Shown here one piece after another: positions 1-13,500 of a stretch of 64,000 nucleotides of DNA (the stretch's first letter is position 1; every line of letters starts with the position of its first letter). Position numbers and translations under genes: made by a program. The DNA is from Thysanoteuthis rhombus (lineage: Eukaryota > Mollusca > Cephalopoda > Oegopsida > Thysanoteuthidae). The DNA lies in contig OY735201.1 in the NCBI GenBank assembly GCA_963457665.1, forward strand, positions 32,907,823 to 32,971,822, in the 5' to 3' direction. Below the pieces are notes generated by a model that saw only the letters and a program-made list of their open reading frames with translations, did not search any database and was not told the origin of the DNA.

Positions 1-3000
1 ATGACAAATAAAAACCTCGCACTTTCAAATATTTTATATACACACAAATTTGTGTGATTTTATTTTATTTTTTCAATTTTGGGAGGTTAATGATGTTCAA
101 GAAAAATTATTGAAAGTAATATCTAAAAAGATACGTCAAATTTGAAGACAGAAGAATACTGAATAACTTTATTTCTAAATGAATCAACTCGATTTTAAAC
201 AGTTCCAGTTAATGAGCATTATCAATTAAAAAAAAAAGAAAAAAGATGAATTTGTAATAAGTTGTCTCTTTAATTTTATTATGATAGAAATAATTAATGA
301 AAGTGAAATATAAATAAAAGAATTCAGTTACTGGAGCTTTTTTGTCGAAATCTACTCAGGTACTCAGCCCCAAATGTCATACAAGCTCTCTGAGCATCCT
401 TTATCCATTTGTAATTCTTTCATTTTGATACTTGAGTAAATGAATTATAGCGAACTAAAACATTTAAAAAATACTGTGCTTTCCGACTCTTGACTGATAT
501 GCAATTTTAAAATGTAACTGCAATTATCATTTCAGTAGGGAAAGGTAGCAAACACGAATTATAAATTTCTTTGGATACTGCTGAATCTTTTACTCTTCTG
601 GAGCCAAAATCTGCTGCAAAAAGACGACCTCTTATATAAAAGGTTTGCTGTTTGTCACTTGAACTAAATGTTGAGCCAGACTAATTAGGTTTCAACGTTT
701 TCTTGTAAATGATTGCTATTATTAAACTTTAAGACATAAAATGTTAATTTTTAATAAATAACTCCTGTTATGTTCCATTATCTTTGGAGTGTCAAAGCTG
801 AAGAAATAGAACTGCTAATATACCTATCTTTTATTTAGGTTTTATAAAATTAAATTGCTGTATAATATTGATTCAAAGCAACTAATTCATTTTTCTTATC
901 TCTTTATCCTAATTTTTGTATTTGCATTTTTGTGCCTATTTAAACAGTTCAGTTGTTTCTCCCTCAGTTTCTGTTTTGGGGGTTTTTGTAAATACATGTA
1001 GATTCATTTAGACAAGTTTCTTTTTAAAGCCAGTAAAGAAAATTTTTTCTGATGAAATCAATTTTGTTTCTAATGGGAATATTTTGTTCATATTTTAGTT
1101 TTTGTTAATGATTTTCATCCTCAGTAAAGAATTTCTGTAAGATTTCTACCATTTTTTTTCTCCCGGAGTAAGTTTTGTATCTTATTTAATTTTTCTGTTC
1201 TTAATCGGGCAATGTGCAAGAAAAATGCTGATGACTTATAAGTATTGATTCCTTGATGAGAGCAGTTGTGGTCTGCAAAAGAAGCTTGATTTGCTACCAG
1301 TTCTGCTCTTCTAATTAAGGGAAGCCAAAACTTATAAAACTTATAAAATTAACATGTATAGCCCCCCCTCCCTCTTTTCTGTATGGATCTTTGCATGTAT
1401 TTGTGTTTACATTTATTTGGCTGTGTGCGTGCATGCGTAAATATAAGCTTTAATAATTTTTTTTTCAAGTAGGTCAATGTTGATGCACTGTGGTTTTTTG
1501 GGACAGCTTTCCTAAATTAATGTTCCATTTATTCTATTTTCGCATTGCAATTATACTCACATTAGAGTGAGCTTTGGATTTTTGTAGATTATGCAATAAA
1601 AAACAAAAGCTAGAGTTACATTAATCAAAATGTTTATTTATATGATTAAAAAGTTGAATTTATTTTCTAACAGAAATGAAAAATGATTTCTTTTTTGCAA
1701 ATATACTTTTATTGGTTTCTCTGCTTGTTAACTGAATCTCCTTATATATGTGCTTTAGTGTTGGCATCTAATTTATACCGGATAATATTCTTCCAACTGC
1801 CTATTTTAATCTTTATTATTTAAACATGTGTGATTGCTCGGACACTAACCTCTCAGCTATCAGCGTGTTCCTTATATCTCTCATATTTGTATTATATCAC
1901 AAAGTTTATTTGTGCATTTTTTTTTTTTTCAACAAAAATCTTTTAATTTTTTTCTCAACTTATTTATAAGTTGTTCCACGAAATGTTGACCTGAATTTTT
2001 AGAAAGTTTTATTTCCTCTTATAAATCATGACAATAATTATTGAATATCAATTGTATAATGAAAGAAAAAAATTAAATTCAATTTGAATATTATCTTTTT
2101 TATCACATTTTGATGTGATAAAAATGCGTGTTAGTGGAATCGGATTAGTTGCATTTAACCTCAGATTTGAAAACTAGCCAAATATAAGCTGATTCAGATA
2201 ACATTACCCTTTTGTTATGATTTGCTTCTTATCTGTGAAAATGTTTAGAAATAAGTAGTTCAACAAACTTGTTTAAATTTAGATGTTTTTATGTATCAAA
2301 TATATTTAGTTTTATATTAACTAATTATATACATATGCCAATACTAGTTGCTGCACTAGTATTTAAGTCAATGAATTGTCAACTTTAATCCTTTACCCAA
2401 GATGATTTTTTCATTTTATATAGAGTATTTGGATTTGTGCAATCAATTCCTGGAGGAAGGAAATGTTTATTATATTGTATTATTATTGGTGCGTATACCA
2501 ATTTGATTGCAGCTTATGGTATGAGAAAGATGTTTATTTTATATTCCTTGAATTCTTCCACAGTGGTTGATTTGAAATAAAATTGAATGCTATACAATTA
2601 TTTATCTTTGCGTGTGTGTGATTTTTCCTGTTGATTTTGCAAAAGTTTTTTTAGTTTGCTTGTTTGACATGATGGACATTACACATGTATGTGCGTTACT
2701 TTTAAAAATACATAAAAAGATGTTTATTATAAGAAAAAGTTTTAAAAAATGGTGGGTAACATGATTAATTGCTGTATTCTTATTGTTACTGTATTTCATC
2801 ATCTATGAATGAAGCTACCCCAACTCAAAACCTGGTGCTAGTGAAGTTCGGTATGAGTTGATTGTGACAAGCATTCATAGATTACATGACTACTAACAAT
2901 AATAAAATCTGGTACTTTTCCTAATTGAAATATTCCAAAGAATTGACACCTGCATAAATCTTATTAGAACAAACTCATCGGCTGAATTTCTCAAATCACT

Positions 3001-6000
3001 TGCATACTGCAAACAGTGGCCAGTAAATAATTGATTGAATCAATTTCAGACATAATTTTTTAAATTATCTCTACAGTTTGTGTAATGAAAATATTTATTC
3101 TGGTTCAAGATCAGATCAGCTTTATAATTCAATTCATTTTGTTGTGAGGTTTGTGGTAGGATGATATCTATCAGTAATGCTTCGACCCCGAAACCATGCC
3201 TGTCCCCAGGATCATCATCTGATGGAGGCTTCTGTTGTTTTTTGCAACAACACGTGTATGAAATTTTGGTAATTCCAAAAATATCTAATTGGTTGTTAAT
3301 GAAATAATGGATTACTTGTAAGCTTGAAAAAAAAATTCCCGTTTTAGTTACCTTCATTTTTTTCATATCTTGGAATTATCTGATATAAACATATTGGTGT
3401 ATTTTTGCCAAAATGAAGAATAGCAAGATAATCAGTCACTGGTGCAAATGTTCGTATAATTAGGATTATTATAGATGATGTATTATAGAACAATTCAATT
3501 TGGATATTCAAGTAATCAGTAGAACTGATAATCCATTATAAGATTGATTCTAAGTCTACTTTTATAAAACTTCCCCACTAATGTATTATTCCTCCATATG
3601 AGTGTGCTCTTCATCTTGGAATTCTTTTCTTTCAGTTTCGGAGAATCGAATTATAACAAACATACTCTTAGGCTTAGCTGTATCTAGAGTTCTACTTGCA
3701 ATATTCAACAGTTTTAAAATAAAATTTAAGATAAAAAAAAAAACAACCTTTTTTTAAATATCTGGTGACACACAAAGTGTATGGCAGTGTTACATAAATA
3801 AGTTGTTAGCTCATTAGGGGAAAAGTCATACTTTTCATTCAAATTCTACTCAATGATATTACCTATAGGTGATAGAAAATATTTCTTTTGATATCCCAAA
3901 TCATCTAAAAAAAAAAAATCAGTTTGAATGGCAAAGAGAAAAATTGATAAATTATAAAGACTTCCTTGTACATTGAAAGTGATTTTTTGAAGTTATTTTG
4001 AATTTTTGTGACTCAAGAAGAAAAGCGAAATAACAGCCTACTAAAATTGAATATATTGTGAATGTATTGATAATATAGACTATATAATAAAATGACTATT
4101 ATTTTTTTCCAAGTGATCCTGTAAATATTTCTTTCAAATGTATGGATTGGCTCTAACGCTTCTCCAACACAACACAACTTACTTCTCCTTAAGCTCTAGG
4201 CGTGAATCTATGAGCTTTTAGACTTAAATTTGTTCCTTTTTCATTAAGATCATATGTAATTTTCTGTTGGCATCAGAGGTTATTCTAGATATTGCATTGA
4301 GTTATAAATATCCAACTTCTTAATCTATTATAAATGAAAAAAATGTTCCAAGATCTTGGGTGATATGTGAACAAGAAATTATGTCTTTTAATAAGCCTTT
4401 TGGGGTTACAGCATGATTTATCTTGGGCTATATTATTAGTGTTCTTGTTCTGGAAAGGACATCTACTACCGTTGGTTGTGCTGTCATATTTTCTTTACTG
4501 CATGAACTTTTCATCATTTTTATGCTACTGTTCCATCTACTATTTATATGCAATGCAAAAAGAATAAACACCAGTTGTAGATACCTATGATTCAGCTTTT
4601 TTAATTTTAAGACTTTAAAAACCATGCCTTAAACTGATCACTGTTAATTATACTTTCATATTTCTTTATACAAAGATGAGCCGGTTATTTTTGTATGACA
4701 AAACCTCATCTTTTTATGAATTTTCAAAATTTTTTGTAATATCTCAACATTTCTCAACAGAAGATTTATCATAGCAGATATGAAAGTTTGATTTCTTGAA
4801 ATTTGATAGCATTTATCAAAAGCATTTCATTAATGTAAAATGTTAATAACCCTCTGATTGCTATTCCAAAATCTTGTCTTTTCATGAATGTTGTTGTTTC
4901 ATGATAGTAACTCATCCAAATTGTTTGAGCTAAGATTAGCTTTTTCTATGAGTGGATGATCACTTGGAATTTCTGGTGCCATGAAGAAAATTCTTACTAA
5001 TTCTTGAATAGTTTTTGTGTTGTTCCAAACCTGGAAATATATAGTTGATATAAAGGAAATTTTGGGATGGAGGGGGAGATTAAGTACCAATATACAAAGT
5101 CATTTGATTTTTCACAGCTTTTGCAATAGAAGTTATAATTTCATTGCAAAAAGCCAATAGTTATTAGGTTTTATAACTAATGTTTATGATTTTCATATAG
5201 ATTAGTCTTTAGTGCATTCTTAAATCAGTGAACAGTTTCATACTCCATATTAAGAATTCACTTCAGCTGATTTCATGTTTATTCCTCTTTAAAGGAAATA
5301 GAAAAAAATGAAAATTACATCCAGCACTAAATCTGATCTTCCTTTTTAATTTTCAAAAACTTTGATATTCATTTAATTAAGCCAGGTTTCTACTACAACT
5401 AATTTCAATTTTTGAAAAATTGTTTGCCTTGTTTTATTACTTTTGGCCAAATCTGCCTGGGTGTATCTTTTGTGAACATGCACTATGCATGTTTTGATGG
5501 AGGCATGCTCTCTCCCTCCTCCCTGCCTCGATAAAATTTGTATTGCAAATATTATAAAATCATTTGTTTCATGTCAACTGATCAAACTAACATTTTACTT
5601 TTATTTTAGAAATTTACTTTGAAAAGAAAACTGTAATTTTTTCCTTCCTTTTTATCAAATGATTTCATTTGTTCCACCCTCTGTATTTATCATGCTTAAT
5701 AATTTATAGACCTTACTTATAATAAATGTAATTCTAGAACTATTGTTATCTTTTTATTTTTAAAGTCTGTTTTCTCAAAATATTCCCGCACTGAGAAAAT
5801 GAACACCGTTTGCAGTTTAGGCTTGTTTTTTTCTTTCCAGTTCCAATAAAATAATAGTTGTATCAATGTTTACAGTTTTTCACTTGAAAAAGAGTTGAGA
5901 ATTTTTTCTTCAAATTTTAATTATTCATATTAATGTATGATAATTTTCAGAAATTATTGAGTGAAGAATATTTCTGACTAGAAGAAAGTGCTCACAATGG

Positions 6001-6450
6001 AACAATTAGTAATCCTATTACCAAATAATTTTCTTGATAGTTAACAGTTCAGCTCCCCATGATGAATACTGGCTATTTGCTGAGAAATTCTGAATACTTT
6101 TTCTCTGAGTATACATGGTCTAGCATTTTCAATTCTGTGCATTTTTTTTTTTTTTATGTTCCAGTTTGGAGTATCATGAAAAGGTAGCCATGCCTTACGA
6201 TTGCAAAGTTCTTTTGAAAAAATTTCAGTAGTTTTTGCAAATAGTATTCAGACTTTTCTTCAATACATTTTGATGACAGTGAACGTAAAACATGTTTATC
6301 CCCCCCCCCCTTTTTTTCTTCAAATCCGAAGATATAAAGTTCTGGCATGAATAAATCACAAACACATGGGGGAAAAAAAGAGAGAAATACTTGTAGAATC
6401 TTCAAATTTAATCATCTGATATCGCTTTGAAATAAGATTTGGCTTGCATT
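1..6450. other. Gene-poor AT-rich stretch downstream of BORCS8
   Basis: I find no exon or conserved protein segment here on either strand. Open frames are short and T/A-rich and look like chance. A small part nearest position 6450 could be distal 3' UTR of the BORCS8 homologue, whose stop is at 7402. The first AATAAA on the minus strand downstream of that stop is at 6498-6503, inside a mariner-like fragment. The rest is anonymous intergenic sequence with T-runs, a short perfect hairpin at 2097-2124, and a C-run next to a T-run near 6300-6317. Confidence 0.5.
2097..2124. repeat. Perfect 12-bp hairpin
   Basis: Arms TTTTTATCACAT and ATGTGATAAAAA are separated by the 4-base loop TTTG. Seen directly. 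In AT-rich DNA such palindromes arise by chance and no function is claimed. Confidence 0.7.
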
Positions 6451-6454
6451 ATAC

Positions 6455-6660
6455 ATAGGTACATTGATAAGTCCGGAGCCTAATGATGGAAAAAGCTTTT
6501 ATTTTACACAACAAATGTTCATTTTTCTACATAATCTCCTTCCCTGTCAATGCACTTACTTCAGTGGTGAGTATTAATCATATAGATAGAAGATTATACA
6601 GTGAAAATTTCAGATCAAAATTCATCAAATAATTGTCAGACTATGGACTTATTGATCCAT
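6455..6660. mobile_element. Mariner-like terminal fragment (tentative)
   Basis: The stretch has the feel of the non-coding end of a mariner of the SETMAR type: a block near 6460-6480 (TTGATAAGTCCGGAGCC) followed by text resembling 'tttctacataatctccttccctgtcaatgcactt', here at about 6524-6557. No transposase segment is readable next to it, so the call rests on remembered family likeness only. Confidence 0.3.
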
Positions 6661-7401
6661 GTTCATAGATTATTCATCTTTTTTGACTCTTTAGCCCTGA
6701 TTTCAATTTTTAGATTATTTTTCTTCCAAAGGTTTTTGAATTTTTGAATTTAAATTTTTGCTAGTAAAGTGAAATATATGAAAAATAAAATCTGAAGTTA
6801 TGAATTATAATAAAGAATTTTTAAAACTTGTCTTATTCATGTAAAGCATTGACTGATCCGTGTACACTTGATGAAGGTTCTGGATGACTTTGATATTTAT
6901 ATGGAAGATTCAAACACTACACTGATGAAGAAGACAAGATATACATTAAGAATTTCAATACTAAACAATGTAAATCTATGTGTAAACTAAAAACCGGCAA
7001 ATACTGAACAATGTAGATCCATATTTCATCCCCATTTTAAAATTTCTGCTTTTCTACAAATCCTGTGAGATTGAAACTGTTAACCATTATTTAGCCCAAG
7101 ACAGTTCGTTTTGGTTAAAAGATCAATCATCAATTATTTGACTGTAAAATTCAAAGGATTTGTTGTGATTTACTTAAAAAAAAAAATGTAGAACCGAATG
7201 AACATTTATCAGTCATTTATATTTCAAGTTCTCCATCCGAATGCAAAATTTTTTGGCACACATTGTGCTATGAAAAGTATTAAAGATCAGTCATTGAAAT
7301 GAAGGTATGAGATTTTTGGATCAACAGTGTTCTGTCCAAGCAGATTTTCTGTTACACTTGTCAGCCTTGAATCCGTCCCTAGACATGAATTGAGATTGCT
7401 G

Positions 7402-7561
7402 CTATTCCCGTGAAGACCTCATGGAATGAGTGAACCTGATTGGAACAGAGTTTGGAGGATGTGCAGCTACAGACTGAAGGGAGGATTGACGTCGAGGAAT
7501 AGGGCGAGATCTCTGCAGGGAAATCGTGATGTCGTCACAACCATAAGCTCTTAACTGTGAT
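7402..7561 (-). CDS. BORCS8: BORCS8 homologue exon 7 (terminal exon)
   Basis: Acceptor TTTCAG|ATCACAG fits the two-base phase left by exon 6. Encodes RSQLRAYGCDDITISLQRSR, then an Arg/Ser/Pro-rich end with PIPRRQSSLQS, closing with RSSRE and TAG. It lies about 12 kb from exon 6. The higher GC than its surroundings, the clean acceptor and the matching phase support it, but transcript evidence would settle it. The Arg-x-x-Ser spacing suggests possible phosphorylation sites (inference). Confidence 0.75.
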
Positions 7562-10500
7562 CTGAAAGCATAACAAATAAATAATCAATAACCGTTCTCT
7601 GGTACATCAGTCATTGGTTACACATGAAACCTGCAGAGAAAAAAAAAAAAAAATTTCATGAATGAACACTTAGCAGAGGGAATAAATACATTAAAGAAAG
7701 AGATTTCATAGTGTTTTAATGAAATATGAATGTAATTGAGAGACTTATATGGCAATCAGTATTTGATTGTGTTGACCATTTTTGTTTAGAATGGAACTTC
7801 AGTAACCCCTTGCCATTTGCAGTTCAGTCATGAATAATTCAATGGGTATATTTTGGAGTTCTGTGGTGGACCACATCATAGGAATTATGTTGAACAGTAT
7901 AGACAAAACAAACGGGAAATTATAAAGGCATATATATTTATGATATAGCAACTACCATTGACTTATGTTAAAAAGTGACATGAGTCGATTAAAACGTCTG
8001 GAACTTGAATTCTATTGATTTTATCATAATCTTTGTGTTATTAATATAAAACAAGATTGTAGAAAATTATTCACTTAGACAATATAAACCTGGAGATAAT
8101 AATGGTTGAAAATTTGTTTACACTCGTTAACCACGAGAATTCGTTAATTGACCACATTTTTTTTTTTCTTTTTTTTGTACATTTACAATTTTGGAATGAT
8201 AAACATTTTGATTAAGTGTTGGTTTATGATATGGGGGGAGGAGGTCTTGAAAAATTAGCACATCTGTGCCCCACTGGCACCGCTAAACCCCACAAATGGC
8301 AAGGGATAACTATTTACAACAGCTGATACATTAACCCCTATTCACAGAGGAAAATATCTTCCAGAAAGGTATAGAAAGAGAGTTCTGTAAAAACACAATT
8401 ACTATACAGTTGTAAAAGATAGGAACTGAATTAATCTAAAATTCATGAAATTTACTGAAAAAGTTTCTTACAAAAACTGACCAAGTTTCATCTCATTTGC
8501 AGATAAGTTTATTTTATGAATGAAATTCAAGCACATAAATCCTACAGTATCTCCTCAGCACCAAAGCAACCCTTATACGAGAACAACTTCCATGAACTTT
8601 ATTTCATAATAACCTATAAGTTTATTTAACTACAATTCATATATGAGCATACTTTTCCACTGCCTACGAGTTACTATATAACTGTAATACATTTTGTTGG
8701 GTCAGCAAAGACAACTCTTATTTCCTCTACTTTGGATTAATATTATGTAAATAGATCCATTTGTTGCTGAGTTAATAAATCATGAAAAGAAAAAAAATGT
8801 TTCAAGACATGTAGAGCACTGATCAGCAAGCTAATCTAGCCGGCAGTTGTTAGTGGGTTCGATAATCATTGGAGCTCCTACTCTTGATAGTTTGATACCA
8901 GACTATGCCAAGTTAATAAATGATATGATAAAAAAAAAAATGTATCAAGACGCACACATAGCAATTGATCAACAAGTTAATCTTGCTGGCAGTTGTTAGT
9001 GGGTTTGATTCTGATTGGTTATCCTAGTAGCAATTATCTGATACCAACTCCTGCTGAGTTAATTTACTTAAATAATGTCCATTTTTTTCTCCCATGTCCG
9101 TAATAATGGACCCTTTTATCTAATGGTAGCCATTTTACTGATGAAGAATACCTCCAAACTATCATTTGAAACTATGGATGCTTCCAATGAACTTTTTGAT
9201 TTTTTATTCATCATCTCCTAGAAATTCAAATATAACCAGTTTTATAAACTAGTTTTGAAATAATCATTCTTTTAGTCTGAGAAAAATAGCAGATAAATAT
9301 AATAGACAAAAATATTCCAAGGGGTACAGCTGGTGAAATCCCATTTCAAGAATCTCAAAATGTAGATTTACAGGACTTGGAAAACAAATACAAAATGTGA
9401 CAGGAAACATTGAGGAATGCTTGTGTAGTAAAGAAACAACAATGGCAACAAGAAGGCTACTCGATTTTTTTTTCAACATTTCTCAAGACAAGCAAACAAA
9501 GCTATTTACAAGCAGATCACAAAAAGATTAGCAAAATAATAAGTTATGAATATTCATTCCTGAAAAAGAAATGCCAAATTTAAAACAAAAAGATGGAACA
9601 AAGTCAATTGATCGAGAGGAAAAAAAAAATGTTCATTGATTTCGGTGCAGCAGAAGCAACCACAAAAATGATGGGTGGGGGAGAAAGAAAAAGAAAATGG
9701 AAATTACAAAAAGCTTTGTAAGAGAACCTGTCAGTACCAAACAGGGATTGTAGCAACAAAGACATCTTCAGTTCTTAGGCATTAAAAAACTCGCATGATT
9801 CTTCCTTCTAGAAATAAACTTGAATTTGAAAAAATTAAAAAAAATTTTTTCCATCCATTCCTCATTTGCAAAAATCATTAAACCATTAATATTCATTTTC
9901 TCACATTCAGATTCGAAAGATGAGCATCAATAAAATCATAAGGGTAGACACTATTAGAAAGTGATGAATACTTAATTTTTCACTGCATAGTTTGCATTAT
10001 AAGAATGTAATAATGATTTTGTAGTGAATAAAATACAAAAAGTAACTTCAAGTGCGATTCGGCTACAGAATAATTGTGCAAATTTTCAATTGTGAAAGCT
10101 ATCATATCAAAATGCCTTAGAATCTATTTGATGAGTCAAAATGAAAAGTGAGAGCTTCAAACCTTCAATCACCATGAAGTAGTAAAATGTAAATGGGTCA
10201 AGATAGAATTTGGAAGTACATCTCTACCGGTAAGAATAACAATTCAAAGCAATCACAATATCTTTAATAGTAAAAAAAACAATTCAAGAAATTACAACAA
10301 CATTGGCTTTATCAATGCAAATACATACAATTCATATTTTTGAGGTTTTATCTGATGTTGATAGAAGGAAGTGTTCGTTATTTCTAGGAAGAGAACCATG
10401 AAACTAACCAGGAGCAAGCTGAGACACATAGAGAAAAATGTTGTATTTACACCTTACTACTTGGGAGGGCAATTCGAGCTAAGTATACCCAGTCCTGTTC

Positions 10501-13500
10501 CTCCCTTGCTGGGAGAGCAAGGACACACAGTAGACAGAAAATTGCTGCAAAATAATATACAAAACTAGTTACAGTATCGTTGGAGATGAAACATTTCAGA
10601 TCAGATGTAAAATAACTCTGCTTGTAAATTTTGAAAAAGGGGATAACAAAGATCGAATTCAGCAACCTTAGTTTTCTTATAAAATGCTAGAATATCTTGA
10701 AATAGTTTGTATCTTCAGTCAATCTTTGAATATTCATTCAATTATGAATCATGAATGTGTAGACGTTACAAAAAGAGTTCAAGTCATGAGAAATTTTTTT
10801 TCATTGAGCTTATGAAAAGTAAGATGTTCTGTTTTACTAAACTAAAGTCGAAATTTAGACAAAAGGGATGAACTAATTTTAACTCTATTACTGATTTCTA
10901 TACTGCAACATGTACAAACAAATTCTAAACCAATAAAATTTTGCTCAACCCGATGTTAGGATCACAGACAAAGATGCAGAAGCCTGAATGTTGAGAAGAA
11001 TACTTTCTTCTGCTGAATTAAATGTGTATTGATATGCATACCGTATATGCCAGCTCATAAGTCGATTTTCAAGTGTCAAGAATTTTCCTTAATAGATCAT
11101 AATAGTCTGTTTAAATGCTGTAAATTTGATACTCTGATGGACTCAATGCTGCCTTATATTGAAGAATTGACTCATCGAGTGAATATTGGTCTAAACTTGA
11201 ATTAAAACCTTAGTTTTGGGGTTGACTTACATATATGGTAGTCATCTATAAATATATGTGAATTTCGGTGTTTTTGAGATACTGGCAAGACCAGTTTTTT
11301 CGAGTTAACATACAAATGATATAAATCAGATAAGGTGAGTCCAGATTTTCGTACTCAATTGAGTCAGCATATGAGAGAAAACCAACTGAGTAGAAATGAA
11401 TATCAGAATTAGAATGCAATTCAAGTCTTGGTATTCATTTGGGATAGATTAAAAGAAAGAGAGATATTGTCATAAAGCACTGGATTAATATCTATGGTAT
11501 TCAAACTCAAATACTGGAAATTTATTACCTCAATTGATAATAGAGAAAATTATAAACTAAATCAAAGTATGCTTTTTCTCATCAATTTATTTTCACAATA
11601 AGCTACATAAGTGTCAACTAATGATAATAATAGAGAGAAAACATGAAAGCCATTTAGTTTCACCTACCATCTACTAAAGAATGAAAAATTCATATTTTTT
11701 TCTTATTCATAGGTATGATATGCGGAGTTGGGCAGAAAAATAATCATTTTCCAATTTAAAAAGGATAATATATGAATTAAAGAACATTCATTCCATTCTC
11801 TTGCTGTCAAGTTAACACATTCTTCAACCCCCACCTTTGAAAGGAACATTGACATGTTAATCGAAACACTTCATATTCAAGGAAATCATTACAAGAAAAT
11901 AAATTCGAAGCTAAAAGAGTTAACCCCACAAAAGCTCATTCTAATATTTAATGCATAAAAATTTTGTGAATGAAAAACAAAGCAACACCTTATCACCACT
12001 TTCGGTACATCATCCTGACCAGAGAGTAATTTTGGAAATCCACATCCATAACATTCAAGCCTTGCTAATTATCACAACCAACATCTAAGTTTCAAATGAA
12101 AAACCAACCCAAAGTATATGAGATCATTTGTTTTAACTAAAACTTTCTTCCAAATTATCAAAAGCTTAGAAAAATAATGTTTATGTCTATTGTGCTTATT
12201 CATTCGAGGCAAATTCACAATTTCACATTGGATTGAAGAATTTTGTTGATTTGGTTTCATTTGGAATAGTTTTCTTGCTTTTATGTTTTTTATCATAATA
12301 TTTTGTCTGAAGTACACTCCAGCCTTCCTTGGTGTAACGTTTTTTGAAATGCAGAACCTTGATCTGTGGAGGCATCTCCCCTTTTATACATATCACATCT
12401 TTTTGGAGCTATCCTCCTCTGATTCATATGCTGAATTGGTGGCCTTCAGTTAGACACACAAGGAAGGCAATGAAGTACATCAGCTGAAATATTGATACGA
12501 AAGAATCTTTAGTATTAGGTTGTTACATATGAATGATAGAATTAAGATTCGAGCTGAATGCAAGGGAAGCAAATTCGTGATCATAAATCGAGATTACTTC
12601 CCTTTAATATGTGAATTCATTTTCATTTTGTGTTTAGTTTTTTTTTTCTGAGAACGTCGGATTTTAAAAAAATCGGGATTGAATCAGAACGGAATGAATC
12701 TTATTAATCGTTATTCCAGAAAAAATTGGTTAAGTTTGAGGGGATAAAATTCGGAAAGAAATGACAAAGCAGTATTGTTTTCTGCTAGAAATTCAACACA
12801 GGAGAAAAAACAGGGGGAGCAAAATGGATGTTTCAGTTTAGGTTTTGTTTGAATTTCTCGGAAGAATTCTTCAGAAAATGGGAAAAAAAGGATTGTTCGG
12901 TTGGATGTTTCGACTGGGAATAAAATTCAAAGGAATTCTTGGATTTGGAAGGCAATTCAATACCTACAATGATTTTCAGAGGAAAGTCTGTGGAAAAAAT
13001 GTTCAGGAAAGTTTTAGATTTTAGATAATTCAAAGTCTGGAGAGATTTTTTTTTTAAAGAGGTAAGTCCATGGAAAAAAATAACTGGAAAATTATTCTGT
13101 TGGAAGAGAAATGTGAGTGAATTTTCTTGTTTCTAAGGATTGATAATATCTGTTTTGATTTTAATGATTACATCAAGAAAAATCTCTAATCATTTCATAT
13201 AGGGATGGTTAAAAAGACTTCATGGAAAATTATATGAACACAAAAAATCTTTTCCAAAAAATGTTCTCAAACTCAATTTTGTTGATTTGTTTCAGTTGGA
13301 TTTGAATGATAAAACAAAGCATTATTTATTTAAAAATATATTCAGACTTTGTTCATCTTTCCGAGATTGTCATCTATATTTCTTCTGTGGAAGCTATTGT
13401 TTCTCTCTATATATCTATATATATTTGATTGACACACACATTACATTACTTTCATCTGGGTCTTTTAAAGTTTGTCTTTCAAAAACACTCATGCCACAGA

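Noticed and set aside
2097-2124. Hairpin as a regulatory RNA or terminator
   Set aside because: No gene context; short perfect palindromes are expected in AT-rich DNA.
3046-3366. 106-codon minus-strand ORF with a CCCKK and PPSDDDPGDR segment
   Set aside because: No family likeness, no splice context and no neighbouring coding sequence. Kept as unassigned.
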